A DNA stretch of 64,000 bases from Acidobacteriales bacterium 59-55 (lineage in GTDB: Bacteria; Acidobacteriota; Terriglobia; Terriglobales; Acidobacteriaceae), in contig MKSV01000007.1 in NCBI GenBank assembly GCA_001897435.1, forward strand, positions 1,178,001 through 1,242,000, read 5' to 3'. The notes beneath the pieces are model-generated. The model was given only the letters and a program-made list of their open reading frames with translations. It did no database searches and was not told the origin of the DNA. Positions within the stretch are counted from its first letter, which is position 1; the number at the start of each line of letters is the position of its first letter. The translations under genes and the position numbers were made by a program. Of this stretch, positions 1 to 10,415 are shown one piece after another.

Positions 1-2
1 GA

Positions 3-2129
3 CTGGTTGACGAACTGCGTAACACCGGAGTCTCCATTCAAAAGTTGAACCTGTCAGTTACACCCGAGCACCGCCTGTTAATCCCCACGTCCGACGAACG
101 CAAGGAGTTGAGGCTTGCAGCAAGGGGCGTGCGAAAGCTGCTGGAAGAACATCCCGAAGCTCATGTGGCCGTCGTTGTGCCTAGATTGGATAGGTTGCGA
201 AGAGAGATCGACCGCGTCTTCCGCGAGATTCTAGCTCCGGAACTAGAAGATATTTCAGTCAATCAAAACTGCGATCCATTCGAGTTTTCCGTTGGAACAA
301 TGCTGGCGGACACTCCCATGGTCGCAACGGCCATGGATTTATTGCGCTTGCCCTTTGAGCCGCTGCCATTAGACAGAGTTACAAAATTATTGTTATCCCC
401 CCACTTTGCGACGACTTCTGCAGAACACGGAGCTCGAGCTGAGTTCGACGCCTTCGAGTTACGACACGCAAAGATGTTGCGGCCCGAGATATCTTTGTCC
501 TGGCTGATTAATGCCATAGCAGGTTCAAAACGACGGGCAAAGCTTTCCAGCTTGCTCGCTCGGCTGCGAGCCATGTCTGCAATATCGCAGAGGCAACCGC
601 AGCAGGAACGCCGCTCTTATTCGGATTGGGCCGAGACAATGCGCGAACTCCTCTCGGGTGCAGGCTGGTGCACAGATTCCGGCAGAGACAGCCTCGAGTT
701 TCAAACGCGGCGCAAATGGGAGAGTGCGCTGGACGAACTGGCAACTCTTGACTTTGATTCTCGGCGGATTGGATTCATACCGGCGCTGGAATCCTTGCAG
801 CGAATTGCGAAACAGACCATGTTTGCACCGGAATCACGCGAGGCTCCGGTGCAGGTGATGGGGCCGCTCGAAGCGGCGGGCTCGACATTCGATGCGATCT
901 GGTTTCTGCGCAGCGGCGACCTTGACTGGCCCCTGCCGAAGAGATCCAACCCGTTACTGCCCTGGCCCATCCAGCGAGAGTTGAAGATGCCGGGCATGGA
1001 TGCCGAGCAGGATAGCAACGATGCGCGACACATGACCGAGCGAATTGCCGAGAGTGCAGCGATGGTCGTCTTCAGCTACGCTCAAGAATCGTCTGAAGGA
1101 CCGCAGCGCCCATCCTCCGCGCTTAGCAGCTTGAAACTAAAAGAAGCAGAACCCGAAGAACTCGCCGTAACTGACGAAGAGCGCGCCATCGTTGCATTGG
1201 AGACGATCGAGGACACAGCTCGTTTGCCGGAGCTGCCCGATCGGGTTATTCATGGAGGTGCGAACATTCTTCGTCTGCAGGCTGCTTGTGGATTTCGCGC
1301 CTTTGCAGAACGGCGCCTCTGGTCGACAGAACTCCGCAGTACCGGCATGGGGCTTGATGCGGCAGAGCGCGGGACCATCGTGCATCTTGTGCTCGAAGCA
1401 TTCTGGAACGCGGTGAAAACTCAGAGCGCATTGAAGAAAATGACTCTGGCGGAACGAGATGCTCTGCTCAATCAGAGCATCTCCGCGGCTTTGGAAAAGG
1501 CCGCGAAGTTAAGCGTAACCGCCTGGGACACGGCCTATCTGGACATGCAGCGCGAGCGGTTGCAAAACCTATTGCGGCCATGGCTGAGACTGGAACTGGA
1601 GCGGCCTCCTTTTGAAGTAAAGCTCAGCGAGAAGAAGCTGGAAGGCGTGCGCATCGGCCCTCTGCGGCTAAGCGTACGCGTCGATCGCGTGGACATCGGC
1701 AAGGACGGCGACATCATCATCGACTACAAAACGGGCGCGGCTGAACCAGCTGACTGGTTGTCGGAGAGACCGGACGCGCCGCAGTTGCCTCTCTATGCCG
1801 TGCTCTCGGACGCGGAACCGTTAGAGGCTATCGCATTCGCACAAGTCCGCGCCGGAAAAGACATGGGCCTGGAAGGATTCGCCACGAGCGAGGCTTCGGG
1901 AATACGGATGCCCAGGCAGCGACCGGCGAGCCTCGACGAGCAGGTGAAAGAATGGCACCGGATACTAACGTCGCTCGCCGAGGATTTTTCTAACGGCGAT
2001 GCGCGGGTAAACCCCAAGAGCTTTCCCCTTACTTGTGCCCACTGCGCTCAGCGATTGCTCTGCCGCGTGGATGCAGCCTCCTTTGGAGACTTGGACAACG
2101 CACTCGCGACGGAGGTCGGGCGTGACTAA
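3..2129 (+). CDS. AddB-like PD-(D/E)XK nuclease, DNA repair (5' partial)
   Basis: Nuclease/inactive-helicase subunit of an AddAB-type complex that processes double-strand breaks for recombination. The reading frame is open to the left edge, so the N-terminus is missing; a TTG at 45 is internal. The C-terminal nuclease domain shows a conserved His (GTIVHLVLEAFW), a VRVDRVDIG segment and the IIDYKTG motif, the usual H...D...D-YK signature. A Cys before the nuclease (LQAACGFRAF) and a C-terminal CAHCAQRLLC (C-x2-C-x5-C) match the four cysteines that hold a 4Fe-4S cluster in AddB proteins. It resembles the family often labelled 'probable DNA repair protein'. The next gene overlaps it by 8 bases and encodes the helicase, so the two are co-translated. 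Family assignment is firm; the exact name is less so. Confidence 0.88.
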   Translation: MVDELRNTGVSIQKLNLSVTPEHRLLIPTSDERKELRLAARGVRKLLEEHPEAHVAVVVPRLDRLRREIDRVFREILAPELEDISVNQNCDPFEFSVGTMLADTPMVATAMDLLRLPFEPLPLDRVTKLLLSPHFATTSAEHGARAEFDAFELRHAKMLRPEISLSWLINAIAGSKRRAKLSSLLARLRAMSAISQRQPQQERRSYSDWAETMRELLSGAGWCTDSGRDSLEFQTRRKWESALDELATLDFDSRRIGFIPALESLQRIAKQTMFAPESREAPVQVMGPLEAAGSTFDAIWFLRSGDLDWPLPKRSNPLLPWPIQRELKMPGMDAEQDSNDARHMTERIAESAAMVVFSYAQESSEGPQRPSSALSSLKLKEAEPEELAVTDEERAIVALETIEDTARLPELPDRVIHGGANILRLQAACGFRAFAERRLWSTELRSTGMGLDAAERGTIVHLVLEAFWNAVKTQSALKKMTLAERDALLNQSISAALEKAAKLSVTAWDTAYLDMQRERLQNLLRPWLRLELERPPFEVKLSEKKLEGVRIGPLRLSVRVDRVDIGKDGDIIIDYKTGAAEPADWLSERPDAPQLPLYAVLSDAEPLEAIAFAQVRAGKDMGLEGFATSEASGIRMPRQRPASLDEQVKEWHRILTSLAEDFSNGDARVNPKSFPLTCAHCAQRLLCRVDAASFGDLDNALATEVGRD

Positions 2130-5100
2130 GCTGTTCATTGAGGGATCGGAACCCGAGACGCCACGCCGGAAAGATGCGGCAAAGCCTGCTGACTGGCAGG
2201 AGCGCGAGAAGGCGCTCGATATCGGAAGATCGTGGATCGTCGAAGCTCCGGCCGGATCGGGAAAGACAGGACTGCTGATTCAGCGTTATCTCAAGCTTCT
2301 CGGCGATGCCAGCGTGGAGCAGCCCGAGCAGGTGCTGGCAATTACCTTCACGGTGAAGGCCACCGGCGAGATTCGCGAGCGAATTTTAGCTCAATTGGAA
2401 GAAGCCGCACAAAACAAACCCTTACTAAGCGACAGCGAATTCGAGCGCAATACTCGGACGCTGGCCGAAGCTGCACTGCGACGCGACCGCACGCTGGGCT
2501 GGGGACTACTGGAGCAGCCGCGCAGGCTAAAGATACGAACCATCGATTCTGTATGCGCCGAGATTACCGCCTCGCTGCCCGTGCTCTCCGGCGGCGGCGG
2601 TGAGCGTTCTCCAGTGCTCGACCCTTCGGGGCTTCATCGCGAGGCGGCACGGCGCACCTTGATGCAGCTAGGCGGCAGCGACGCCGCGCTGAATGCCGCG
2701 CTTCGCTTGGTTCTCCTGCACCGTGATGGAAACCTGGCGGAGTGCGAACGGCTGCTGGCGGAGATGCTGTCGCTTCGCGATCAGTGGGGTGAACTCGTTC
2801 CACTTGCCGGCCGCGATCTTGATGACACATACCTGGATATGGCTGTGCTGCCCCGTCTCGAACGAACGCTAGAGCAAGCCATCTGTGCCGGATTAACCCG
2901 GCTTTCCCATAGCCTGCCCAGCGATATCTTGCGGGAGCTTTCACGCCTGGCTGGCGAATTGGGACACGCGGGCGGCTACAAAGATGCGACCTCTCCCATT
3001 GCAGTCTGCGCAGGCCTGCACACGCCGCCTCAAGAGGCCGTAGAACATCTTGCGCACTGGCGCGCACTAATTTATCTGTTGACAAAGAGCGACGGAGCTT
3101 GGCGCTCAGGCTTTCGTAGCAACTGGCTAAAATTCGATATCGATACGAATGATGGCGCGCGGCTTGGCGATCTTGTAGCAAGACTGCGCGGCCGCGATGA
3201 CGTGCTGGCCGCAATCAGGGCAGTCCGTTACCTGCCTCCGGCGAAGTATCCGCAAGAGCAATGGCTGGTCACGAAGGCACTGTTCCGCGTCCTCAGCCGT
3301 GCAATGGTTGAACTGCAACTGGTCTTCGCCGAGCGCGGCGAGTGTGACTTCGCGGAACTCGGCCTTCTTGCCAGGACAGCACTACGTCGCGAGGATGGGC
3401 CCCATGATCTCGAAGCCGCAATGGGAATGAGGCTCCAGCACCTACTCGTCGACGAGATGCAGGACACCTCGACAAGTCAGTACGAGCTGATTGAACTGCT
3501 AACGCAAACCTGGGACGGGCACAGTCAGACAGTCTTTCTCGTAGGCGATCCCAAGCAATCGATTTACCTCTTTCGCCAGGCACGGGTCGAGAGATTCGTG
3601 CGAACCATGCACACAGAACAGATCGGCGATCTTCCGATAGGATGCCTCCGGCTGACGGCAAACTTCCGTTCGCAGCGCCGATTGGTTGACGCGTTCAATC
3701 GAGACTTTTCGCTGCTCTTTCCGCGTGAAGTCGACGAGTCGAATTCCGGCGAAGTGGAATACGTTGCTGCCAGCGCTGTGCGCGGCTCATCAAAGAGCAG
3801 CGAGCTTGACGTAGTATGGCATGGCGATGTGGTTTCTACGATTGATCCGGCGGCCGGCAAGCTGCACGCAAAGATGGATGCCGAAGCTATGCGTGGCATC
3901 ATCGAGCAATGGCAGGAAAAAGCGCTGCCGGAGGGACGAACCGAACCGTGGAAGATTGCCGTGCTTGTGCGCAATCGCAATCATCTCCCTGAAATCATTA
4001 GCGCGTTAAAGAAGAGCAATGAGCGCGGTGCTTCAATTCCCTTCCGTGCTGTCGAGATTGAAAAATTGGGTGAGCTTCACGAGGTGCTCGATCTCTTTGC
4101 CTTAACTCGGGCCTTGCTGCATCCGGCAGACAGAGCGGCATGGCTGGCTGTCCTTCATGCTCCCTGGTGTGGTTTAGCGTTGGCGGAGTTACATCTGCTC
4201 GCAGGCGCTGACGACAATGCCTGGTCCGAGCGCTGTATCGGAGACATCATCGCCGAGCGAGGGCATCTGCTCAACGATGAGAGCTGCGAGCGGCTGGAAC
4301 GGATATGGCCGGTGCTGCAAGCGGCTGCGGCTCAGTATGGCCGGTTGACAACATCACAATGGGTTGAGCGTACCTGGAGATCGCTGGGCGGCGACGCTTA
4401 CCTGAAGTCTGACGAACTGGTGCACGTCCGGCGTTATCTACAATTGCTGGACGAAATCGAGCAAGAGACAGGCGCCATCGATCTGGCTCTGCTGAAGGCG
4501 CGGCTAGGCCGACTCTACGCAGAGCCAGTGAGCGATGGAATAGTGGATCTGATGACGATCCACGGAGCAAAAGGACTGGAGTGGGACGTCGTGATCGTAC
4601 CTGGGCTGGAGAGGAAGGCGCGCACCTCCGGAAGCCGCCTGCTGACATGGAAGGAAGTCGCCTCTGGCGATGACGCTGCCGCGCATATCGTGCTGGCTCC
4701 CATAGTGGGCAAAGGCGAGGAATCGCGAGAACTCAATGATTGGCTCAACAGTATCGAAAAGTCGCGCGACGCCGCTGAAAGAAAGCGGCTGCTTTACGTG
4801 GCCTGTACACGTGCACGGGAGGAGCTTCACCTATTTGCCGCCCCCGATGCCAAATTGGACGGATCCCCAAGTCTTGCGCATGGAAGCCTGTTAAGCGCGG
4901 CATGGCCGGCAGCGGAGAGACATTTCATCGCAGCGCGGGATGCTTCGGACAGGATGCACAAGAGGATTCCTGTGTCCGACGAGACAGCACTGCGTTCTTC
5001 CTTTCCTGAAGAGTGGGTCGGCAGCCTTGCTGCCTCCTCACCGGAAAAGCCCGCGATATTGGAACGTCTTCCTCTCTCCTTTTCTCCCGGGCTGCGATTT

Positions 5101-5739
5101 GCTGAAGCACGGCGGCTTTCGCAAATATCCACGGAGACAGAGGCACAGACCAGTCATTTCGAGCGCCCGGAGGGGTCGTTCGAAGCACGCGCCTTTGGCA
5201 ATGCCGTGCACGGATTTTTGGAGATCGTGATCCGACAACTTTCCCAAGATACCGGCGCGGAAGAGATGCTGAAACAGATTGCAGATTGGGGGCCACGCAT
5301 CTCCTCGGTATTACGGAGCGATAGTCTGCCAGCGGCACGCGTGGAACGCCTGGTGGTGCGCGTAAGAAACGCGCTTCAAAATGCACTGCAAGATCCCGAA
5401 GGCCTTTGGGTACTTGGACCTCATGAAGATGCGGCGAGCGAGCTTGCGCTGACTTCGTGGACGGAGACGCGCCGCAGCGTGCGCCTAGACCGCATCTTTC
5501 GTGCTGGAGCAACACCCCAGGCTCAAGGCAATGATTACAGATGGATCGTGGATTACAAAACGACCACGCACGGACGTGAAGGTATCGAGGCATTCCTCGC
5601 CGGAGAGCGCGAAAAATATGGCGCACAGATGGACGCCTACGCGCGCATCATGAACGAAGCATCCGGCAAGATACGCCTCGCGCTCTATTATCCGATGATC
5701 CCGCGGCTGATCTGGTGGGCGCCGCCAGAAACAGATTGA
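2122..5739 (+). CDS. addA: AddA-like UvrD/Rep helicase with C-terminal nuclease
   Basis: About 1205 residues, the ATP-driven helicase-exonuclease subunit of the repair complex begun by the preceding gene. The GTG at 2122 is chosen because a GGAGG lies 6 bases upstream (2111-2115) and it overlaps the previous stop. Superfamily 1A motifs follow in order: Walker A APAGSGKT, ITFTVKATGEI (motif Ia), LVDEMQDTS (motif II), GDPKQSIYLFRQA (III), LTANFRSQ (IV), MTIHGAKGLEWDVV (V) and LLYVACTRAREELHLF (VI). The tail carries a PD-(D/E)XK nuclease: AFGNAVHGFLE, RLDRIFR and WIVDYKT. Length agrees with AddA. The stop is one base from the stop of the convergent phoU. Confidence 0.93.
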   Translation: MTKLFIEGSEPETPRRKDAAKPADWQEREKALDIGRSWIVEAPAGSGKTGLLIQRYLKLLGDASVEQPEQVLAITFTVKATGEIRERILAQLEEAAQNKPLLSDSEFERNTRTLAEAALRRDRTLGWGLLEQPRRLKIRTIDSVCAEITASLPVLSGGGGERSPVLDPSGLHREAARRTLMQLGGSDAALNAALRLVLLHRDGNLAECERLLAEMLSLRDQWGELVPLAGRDLDDTYLDMAVLPRLERTLEQAICAGLTRLSHSLPSDILRELSRLAGELGHAGGYKDATSPIAVCAGLHTPPQEAVEHLAHWRALIYLLTKSDGAWRSGFRSNWLKFDIDTNDGARLGDLVARLRGRDDVLAAIRAVRYLPPAKYPQEQWLVTKALFRVLSRAMVELQLVFAERGECDFAELGLLARTALRREDGPHDLEAAMGMRLQHLLVDEMQDTSTSQYELIELLTQTWDGHSQTVFLVGDPKQSIYLFRQARVERFVRTMHTEQIGDLPIGCLRLTANFRSQRRLVDAFNRDFSLLFPREVDESNSGEVEYVAASAVRGSSKSSELDVVWHGDVVSTIDPAAGKLHAKMDAEAMRGIIEQWQEKALPEGRTEPWKIAVLVRNRNHLPEIISALKKSNERGASIPFRAVEIEKLGELHEVLDLFALTRALLHPADRAAWLAVLHAPWCGLALAELHLLAGADDNAWSERCIGDIIAERGHLLNDESCERLERIWPVLQAAAAQYGRLTTSQWVERTWRSLGGDAYLKSDELVHVRRYLQLLDEIEQETGAIDLALLKARLGRLYAEPVSDGIVDLMTIHGAKGLEWDVVIVPGLERKARTSGSRLLTWKEVASGDDAAAHIVLAPIVGKGEESRELNDWLNSIEKSRDAAERKRLLYVACTRAREELHLFAAPDAKLDGSPSLAHGSLLSAAWPAAERHFIAARDASDRMHKRIPVSDETALRSSFPEEWVGSLAASSPEKPAILERLPLSFSPGLRFAEARRLSQISTETEAQTSHFERPEGSFEARAFGNAVHGFLEIVIRQLSQDTGAEEMLKQIADWGPRISSVLRSDSLPAARVERLVVRVRNALQNALQDPEGLWVLGPHEDAASELALTSWTETRRSVRLDRIFRAGATPQAQGNDYRWIVDYKTTTHGREGIEAFLAGEREKYGAQMDAYARIMNEASGKIRLALYYPMIPRLIWWAPPETD

Positions 5740-5740
5740 T

Positions 5741-6406
5741 CTAATCCGTGCGCGGAGTATGCCGGATGTCGAATCCTCGCACCCAGAAAATGATATCTTC
5801 CGCGATATTGGTAGCGTGATCGCCCACACGTTCGAGATTCCGTGCGATGATCAGTGCGTTGAGAGACTGCGGCGTTAGCTCGGGCCGCTCCTTGATGAGC
5901 GAGCTGAGAGCGTAGAACGCGGCATCATTCATCTCGTCGACCTGATCGTCGAGCAGTAGCACCGACTGTGCCAGTTCGGCATCCGCCTCGATAAATGCCT
6001 GGAGCGCACGGCGCACCATGCCGGAGGCCAGCGACGCCAGCTTTGGGATATCCACGGGAAGATCAGTGTTGGCAAAGGCGCCCATCTCGCGAACGCGAAC
6101 GGCAATATTGACGGCCTGATCGCCGACGCGTTCCAGATCCGCATTGATGCGAATGACCGCAAGGATAAAGCGAAGGTCGATAGCCATGGGCTGTTCCATG
6201 GCAAGCAGATCGAGCGCCATCTGATCGATCTCGCGCTCCAGGCGGTTGATTGCAGGTTCAGAGCGAAAGACCAGTTCGCAGATGTCCAGATCGCGGTTGC
6301 TGTAGGCCTCGATAGAGCGCTGAATCGCCTGTTCGGCCATGCCTGCCATGATGAGCAACCGCTCTTTGAGATCGTCGAGGCTCTGCTGAAACTTGATGCG
6401 GATCAT
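5741..6406 (-). CDS. phoU: Phosphate transport regulator PhoU
   Basis: 221 residues, normal for PhoU. It is a helical, two-repeat cytoplasmic protein that links the Pst transporter to the PhoR kinase and lowers Pho regulon output when phosphate is plentiful. Each half carries the expected E/D-rich metal-binding helix with a R-x-x-D-x-A pattern ([14 protein letters not shown] and [17 protein letters not shown]). The ATG overlaps the pstB stop by 4 bases, so it is the last gene of the phoB-phoR-pstSCAB-phoU run. Confidence 0.96.
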   Translation of the reverse strand: MIRIKFQQSLDDLKERLLIMAGMAEQAIQRSIEAYSNRDLDICELVFRSEPAINRLEREIDQMALDLLAMEQPMAIDLRFILAVIRINADLERVGDQAVNIAVRVREMGAFANTDLPVDIPKLASLASGMVRRALQAFIEADAELAQSVLLLDDQVDEMNDAAFYALSSLIKERPELTPQSLNALIIARNLERVGDHATNIAEDIIFWVRGFDIRHTPRTD

Positions 6407-7161
6407 CCGAACCTCCCGGTGATGTAGTCTTCGGTACGCTTGTCGCGGGGGTTGGTAAAGATCTTATGAGTGGAATCGAACTCGACCATCTTTCCATTGA
6501 GGAAGAAGCCGGTGTTCTCCGCCACGCGTGCAGCCTGCTGCATGTTGTGCGTAACGATGACGATCGTGTACTGGCTCTTGAGCTGGAAGATGAGGTCTTC
6601 GATCTTGGATGTCGAAACCGGATCAAGCGCGGACGCAGGCTCGTCCATCAGAAGAACCTCCGGATCGACGGCGAGGGCGCGCGCTATGCACATCCTCTGC
6701 TGCTGGCCGCCAGAGATGCTGGCGCCGGATTTCTTCTTCAGATCGTCCTTCACCTCATCCCACAGAGCAGCCTGCTTGAGCGAGCGCTCTACGGTCTCAT
6801 CGAGGATGCGGCGGTTGCGAAAGCCGTTGAGTTTCAGACCGCTGGCGACGTTGTCGTAGATCGACATGGTCGGAAAGGGGTTGGGACGCTGGAACACCAT
6901 GCCTACGCGTCGGCGGATCTCCACCGGCGAAGCATCGTTGTAGATATCGAGATCGCCCATCTTGACGACGCCCGTTGCACGCGCAACGGGATTAGTCTCA
7001 TGCATCCGGTTAAGGCAGCGAACGAAGGTGGACTTGCCGCAGCCGGACGGCCCGATGAGCGCAGTGGCATGGTTCGCAGGAATGTGGAGATTGATGTCCT
7101 GCAGGATGTGGTTTGTGCCGTACCACGCGTTTAGATTCTCGACCAGAATGCCTACTCCCAC
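6403..7161 (-). CDS. pstB: Phosphate ABC transporter ATPase PstB
   Basis: 252 residues if translation begins at the GTG at 7161, which follows GGGAGGAAG in the end of pstA and shares one base with the pstA stop (TAGTG). A longer open frame to 7272 exists but runs inside pstA and adds no conserved sequence. Walker [10 protein letters not shown], the Q-loop region FQRPNPFP, signature SGGQQQRM, Walker [13 protein letters not shown] and the switch His in VTHNMQQA are all intact. PstB powers high-affinity phosphate import with PstS, PstC and PstA. Confidence 0.96.
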   Translation of the reverse strand: MGVGILVENLNAWYGTNHILQDINLHIPANHATALIGPSGCGKSTFVRCLNRMHETNPVARATGVVKMGDLDIYNDASPVEIRRRVGMVFQRPNPFPTMSIYDNVASGLKLNGFRNRRILDETVERSLKQAALWDEVKDDLKKKSGASISGGQQQRMCIARALAVDPEVLLMDEPASALDPVSTSKIEDLIFQLKSQYTIVIVTHNMQQAARVAENTGFFLNGKMVEFDSTHKIFTNPRDKRTEDYITGRFG

Positions 7162-8081
7162 TAGCTTCCTCCCTTGAGTACGCCGCGGTTGGCATAGATG
7201 CGGACGAGCGTGACTGAGACCATAATCAAAACGATGAGAACCAGCGACCCCGCCCATGCCAGTCGGTGCCACTCGTCATAGGGCGAGATGGCATAAACGA
7301 AGATCTGGAGAGGCAGCGCCGCAATGGGCTCATTCAGCTTGAAGCTCCAGAACTGATTGCCAAAGGCGGTAAACAGCAAGGGCGCGGTCTCCCCCGCAAC
7401 GCGGGCGAACGCGAGCATGCAGCCGGTGATAATTCCCGGCGATGCCGTTCGCAGGCTGACCGAAAGTACCGTCCTCCATTTGGGAACGCCCAAGCCCAGC
7501 GCGGCTTCGCGAATCGCATGAGGCACAGTCGATAGCATCTCTTCGGTGGTGCGCGTCACGGTAGGTATCATCATGATCGCGAGAACGATACCGCCCGCCA
7601 GCGCCGAAAAGTGCTTCTGCGGCATGACGACGAGTGAATAGATGGCGATGCCCATCACGATGGAAGGCACACCATTGAGCACATCGGCTGTAAAGCGCAC
7701 GGCATTGGCAAGCATCTTGCCCCGGCCAAATTCCGCAAGATAAACTCCGGCGGCAATCCCTATCGGAATCCCCATGACGCTTGCAAGGATAAGAATTACC
7801 CCTGACCCAAGAATCGAATTCGCCATGCCACCGCCGGTTTCGCCGACTGGCGCAGGAACATGGGTAAAAAATGCCAGGTTCAGCGAACCTGCACCCTTGT
7901 AGATCAGATAAAAGAGAATCGCGGCCAAAGGAGCGAGAACAAGAACAGTAGCAAGTATGGCCAGGCCGCTAACGACGTGATTCGTGATCGCACGGCGCGC
8001 GGAATTGACGCGCATTCCCTTTGACTGGAAGTTCATCGGCCCCGGACGTGCAGGCGGAATAGGAATAGGCTGCGTACTCAT
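7161..8081 (-). CDS. pstA: Phosphate ABC transporter permease PstA
   Basis: 306 residues from the ATG at 8081, which has GGAG about 9 bases upstream and lies just beyond the pstC stop. Several hydrophobic helices start near residue 33, and the permease coupling loop appears as [17 protein letters not shown]. PstA pairs with PstC to form the inner-membrane channel for phosphate. The Pro-rich first 30 residues are cytoplasmic and unusually long for PstA. Confidence 0.95.
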   Translation of the reverse strand: MSTQPIPIPPARPGPMNFQSKGMRVNSARRAITNHVVSGLAILATVLVLAPLAAILFYLIYKGAGSLNLAFFTHVPAPVGETGGGMANSILGSGVILILASVMGIPIGIAAGVYLAEFGRGKMLANAVRFTADVLNGVPSIVMGIAIYSLVVMPQKHFSALAGGIVLAIMMIPTVTRTTEEMLSTVPHAIREAALGLGVPKWRTVLSVSLRTASPGIITGCMLAFARVAGETAPLLFTAFGNQFWSFKLNEPIAALPLQIFVYAISPYDEWHRLAWAGSLVLIVLIMVSVTLVRIYANRGVLKGGS

Positions 8082-8082
8082 A

Positions 8083-9153
8083 TCAAGCCGCTCCCACCGG
8101 CGCGCCGCGCGTGACTGCCCAAACCATGAGCCGGGCGATTGCATTAACGATGATGGTGACAAGGAAGAGAGCAAGACCAATCTCGATCAGCGCGCTGAGG
8201 TAGAGGTCCCCGGTCGCCTCGGTGAATTCTCCCGCGATGACGCTGGCAAGAGTATTGGCTGGCGCGAAGAGCGACTTGCTGATATTGGGGTGGTTGCCGA
8301 TGACCATGGTGACGGCCATCGTTTCGCCTAGCGCGCGTCCCAGGCCCAGCATAATCGCGCCTACGATGCCGATGCGCGAGTTGCGCAGAACGCCGACGCG
8401 AATCATCTCCCATCGAGTGGCGCCCAGTGCAAGAACGCCCTCGCGCTGACTGTTCGGCACTGCCATCATGATGTCCCGCGTCAGCGAGGAGATGATGGGC
8501 AGGATCATGATCGAAAGAATAATGCTCGCCGTGAACAACCCCACGCCGAAATTGGGGCCTTCAAAGAACCCGGTCCAGCCTAAAGTCTTTGAAAGAAATG
8601 GCCCAATAACGTCCCGCATGAGGGGGACAAGGACGAATACTCCCCACAACCCATACACGACGCTGGGAATTGCAGCCAGCAACTCGGTAAGGAAGGAGAT
8701 TGGCGCGCGAAAGGCTTTCGGGCAAAGTTCCGTAACAAAGATCGCAACGCCGAGCGCAAGCGGCACCGCCATCAGCAGGGCAAGAAGAGAAGTCGCAAGC
8801 GTTCCAAAGATAAATGGAAGCGCGCCAAAGTCACCGGCGACAGGATCCCACGCCGAACGAGTAAAGAACTTCCAGCCGAATTCCGCCAGGCTGAGATGCG
8901 AGCGGAGAATCAGTATCCAGAAGATGAAGGCCACGATGGCGAAGATGCTGCACGCGCAAAGAAGCATTACCCCGGCGAAACTGCTGTCCGCAATCCGGCC
9001 GCTGCCACGCTTGCTGAGATAGTCGCGTATTAAGGAAGGCGCCGAGTCGCCTGTTGCAGACCCATCCGTACCGCCCACACCAGGCGCGAAGAATGATTGA
9101 GCCGGTATCGATGATCCTGGTTCTCGTTCGGTTGTCATACGGCTGGAAGGCAC
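8083..9153 (-). CDS. pstC: Phosphate ABC transporter permease PstC
   Basis: About 356 residues. The ORF opens at a GTG (9153) with a weak AGGA upstream; an ATG at 9138 is an equally possible start. A hydrophilic N-terminal stretch of about 45 residues is followed by a strong membrane helix (VMLLCACSIFAIVAFIFWIL), a second helix region near residue 110 and the EAA-type loop SQREGVLALGATRWEM. Partner of PstA in the phosphate channel. Gap to pstS is about 97 bases and contains a strong hairpin. Confidence 0.95.
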   Translation of the reverse strand: MPSSRMTTEREPGSSIPAQSFFAPGVGGTDGSATGDSAPSLIRDYLSKRGSGRIADSSFAGVMLLCACSIFAIVAFIFWILILRSHLSLAEFGWKFFTRSAWDPVAGDFGALPFIFGTLATSLLALLMAVPLALGVAIFVTELCPKAFRAPISFLTELLAAIPSVVYGLWGVFVLVPLMRDVIGPFLSKTLGWTGFFEGPNFGVGLFTASIILSIMILPIISSLTRDIMMAVPNSQREGVLALGATRWEMIRVGVLRNSRIGIVGAIMLGLGRALGETMAVTMVIGNHPNISKSLFAPANTLASVIAGEFTEATGDLYLSALIEIGLALFLVTIIVNAIARLMVWAVTRGAPVGAA

Positions 9154-9215
9154 AATCTTGAATCCTGTGATTTTGAGACTCTATAGGTGATTGTATCCGG
9201 GCAAGAGCCAGAGAC

Positions 9216-9242
9216 GCCGCACGGCCTTTCCAGCCGTGCGGC
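9216..9242 (-). promoter_or_regulatory. Intercistronic hairpin between pstS and pstC
   Basis: A perfect 10-bp inverted repeat (GCCGCACGGC / GCCGTGCGGC) with a 7-base loop lies 8 bases after the pstS stop. There is no U-tract on the minus-strand RNA, so it is more likely an mRNA-stabilising or partial read-through element than a full terminator. Such placement would let PstS be made in excess over the membrane subunits, as binding proteins usually are; this role is inferred. Confidence 0.6.
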
Positions 9243-9250
9243 ATATTGGT

Positions 9251-10309
9251 CTAGTGAAGATCGGCAATGCTCTTCCGAACCATGGCCTGAACCTGTGTCG
9301 GAAGCGGCGCGTAACCCATGGACGACGCTTCACTTTCGCCGTGATCGAGCATCCAAGTGAGGAAATTCTTCAGCGTCTCCGTCTTCGCGGTATTCGGGGA
9401 GTGCGTCGGAATCAGGAACCATGTGAAACTGCTGATGGGATAGGAAGTATCGCCTGAAGCATTCGTGATCGATACGCGATAGTCCGCCGGCATAGTTGAA
9501 GCAGCGGCTGCGGCTGCGGCAGTCACGCCGTCTGTGCTTGCGAGGACGAACTTGCCCGAAGCGTTGCGAACGGCGCCGTAGGTCATCTTGTTCTGCAACG
9601 CATAGATCAGTTCGACATAGCCGAACGACGAGGGCGACTGGCGTACCATGCCGGCAACCCCTTCGTTACCTTTTTGACCGATTCCCACCGGCCACTTCAC
9701 CGATGTGCTCTTCCCGACCTTCTTTGCCCAGTCGGGGCTGATCTTGGAGAGGAAGTCCGTGAAGATGTATGTCGTCCCGCTGCCGTCAGAGCGGTAGACC
9801 GGAAGAATCGCGGTGCTGGGAAACTTGACGCCGGGATTGTCCTTCGCCAACCGCGGATCATTCCACTTCTTGATCTTCCCCAGGTAGATATCGGCGATCA
9901 CATCGGGAGCAAGGTTGAGATTGCCCGTGACGCCCGGAATGTTATAGACAGGCACTACGGCGCCGAGCACGGTGGGGATGTGCATCACCGGAACCTTCGA
10001 TTCGGCGATCTGCTGGTCCGTCATCGGGCCATCGCTCGCTCCGAAGTCGACCGTTCCCTCCGTCACCTGGCGAATGCCGCCGCCCGAGCCGATGGACTGA
10101 TAGTTGATGTGGATTCCGGGATGCGCAGCCGCGTATTCGTTGAACCACTTCGAATAGATGGGATAGGGAAATGTAGCGCCCGCACCATTCAGGTTCTGCG
10201 CGCTGCTCTGACTTGCCGGTGTTGCGGTTGTGTTGGCAGACTGCTTGCAGCCAGTGACGCAGAATGCGAACAGCGCCACGGCGGCGATTCCTAAACTTAT
10301 TCGTTTCAC
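9251..10309 (-). CDS. pstS: Phosphate-binding lipoprotein PstS
   Basis: 352 residues from a GTG at 10309 with GGGG 7 bases upstream. The N-terminus is a lipoprotein signal peptide ending in the lipobox VTGC (Cys21), so the mature protein is anchored in the periplasm. Phosphate-binding signatures of PstS are present: LNGAGATFPYPIY at the start, YQSIGSGGGIRQ, DFGASDGPM, and YRSDGSGTTYIFTDFLS in the middle. It delivers phosphate to PstCAB. It is the first transport gene of the minus-strand run and follows phoR. Confidence 0.97.
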   Translation of the reverse strand: MKRISLGIAAVALFAFCVTGCKQSANTTATPASQSSAQNLNGAGATFPYPIYSKWFNEYAAAHPGIHINYQSIGSGGGIRQVTEGTVDFGASDGPMTDQQIAESKVPVMHIPTVLGAVVPVYNIPGVTGNLNLAPDVIADIYLGKIKKWNDPRLAKDNPGVKFPSTAILPVYRSDGSGTTYIFTDFLSKISPDWAKKVGKSTSVKWPVGIGQKGNEGVAGMVRQSPSSFGYVELIYALQNKMTYGAVRNASGKFVLASTDGVTAAAAAAASTMPADYRVSITNASGDTSYPISSFTWFLIPTHSPNTAKTETLKNFLTWMLDHGESEASSMGYAPLPTQVQAMVRKSIADLH

Positions 10310-10371
10310 CTGATTACCCCGAAAATTGGATTCGACTCACCTTGAAGTGTTATCCAGAAATATTAATCACA

Positions 10372-10378
10372 GGTTACA
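10372..10378 (-). promoter_or_regulatory. Possible single Pho half-site upstream of pstS
   Basis: One copy of TGTAACC (minus-strand reading), identical to a unit of the four-unit array before phoB, sits about 65 bases upstream of the pstS start. No partner unit at an 11-base step could be recognised, so PhoB binding here is only a weak suggestion. Confidence 0.25.
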
Positions 10379-10415
10379 AATCTATGAATGCTGGAGAAAA
10401 GCTTGATGCCTCGGC

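Noticed and set aside
6466..7134. 222-residue plus-strand frame over pstB
   Set aside because: Opposes pstB with all ATPase motifs; antisense shadow.
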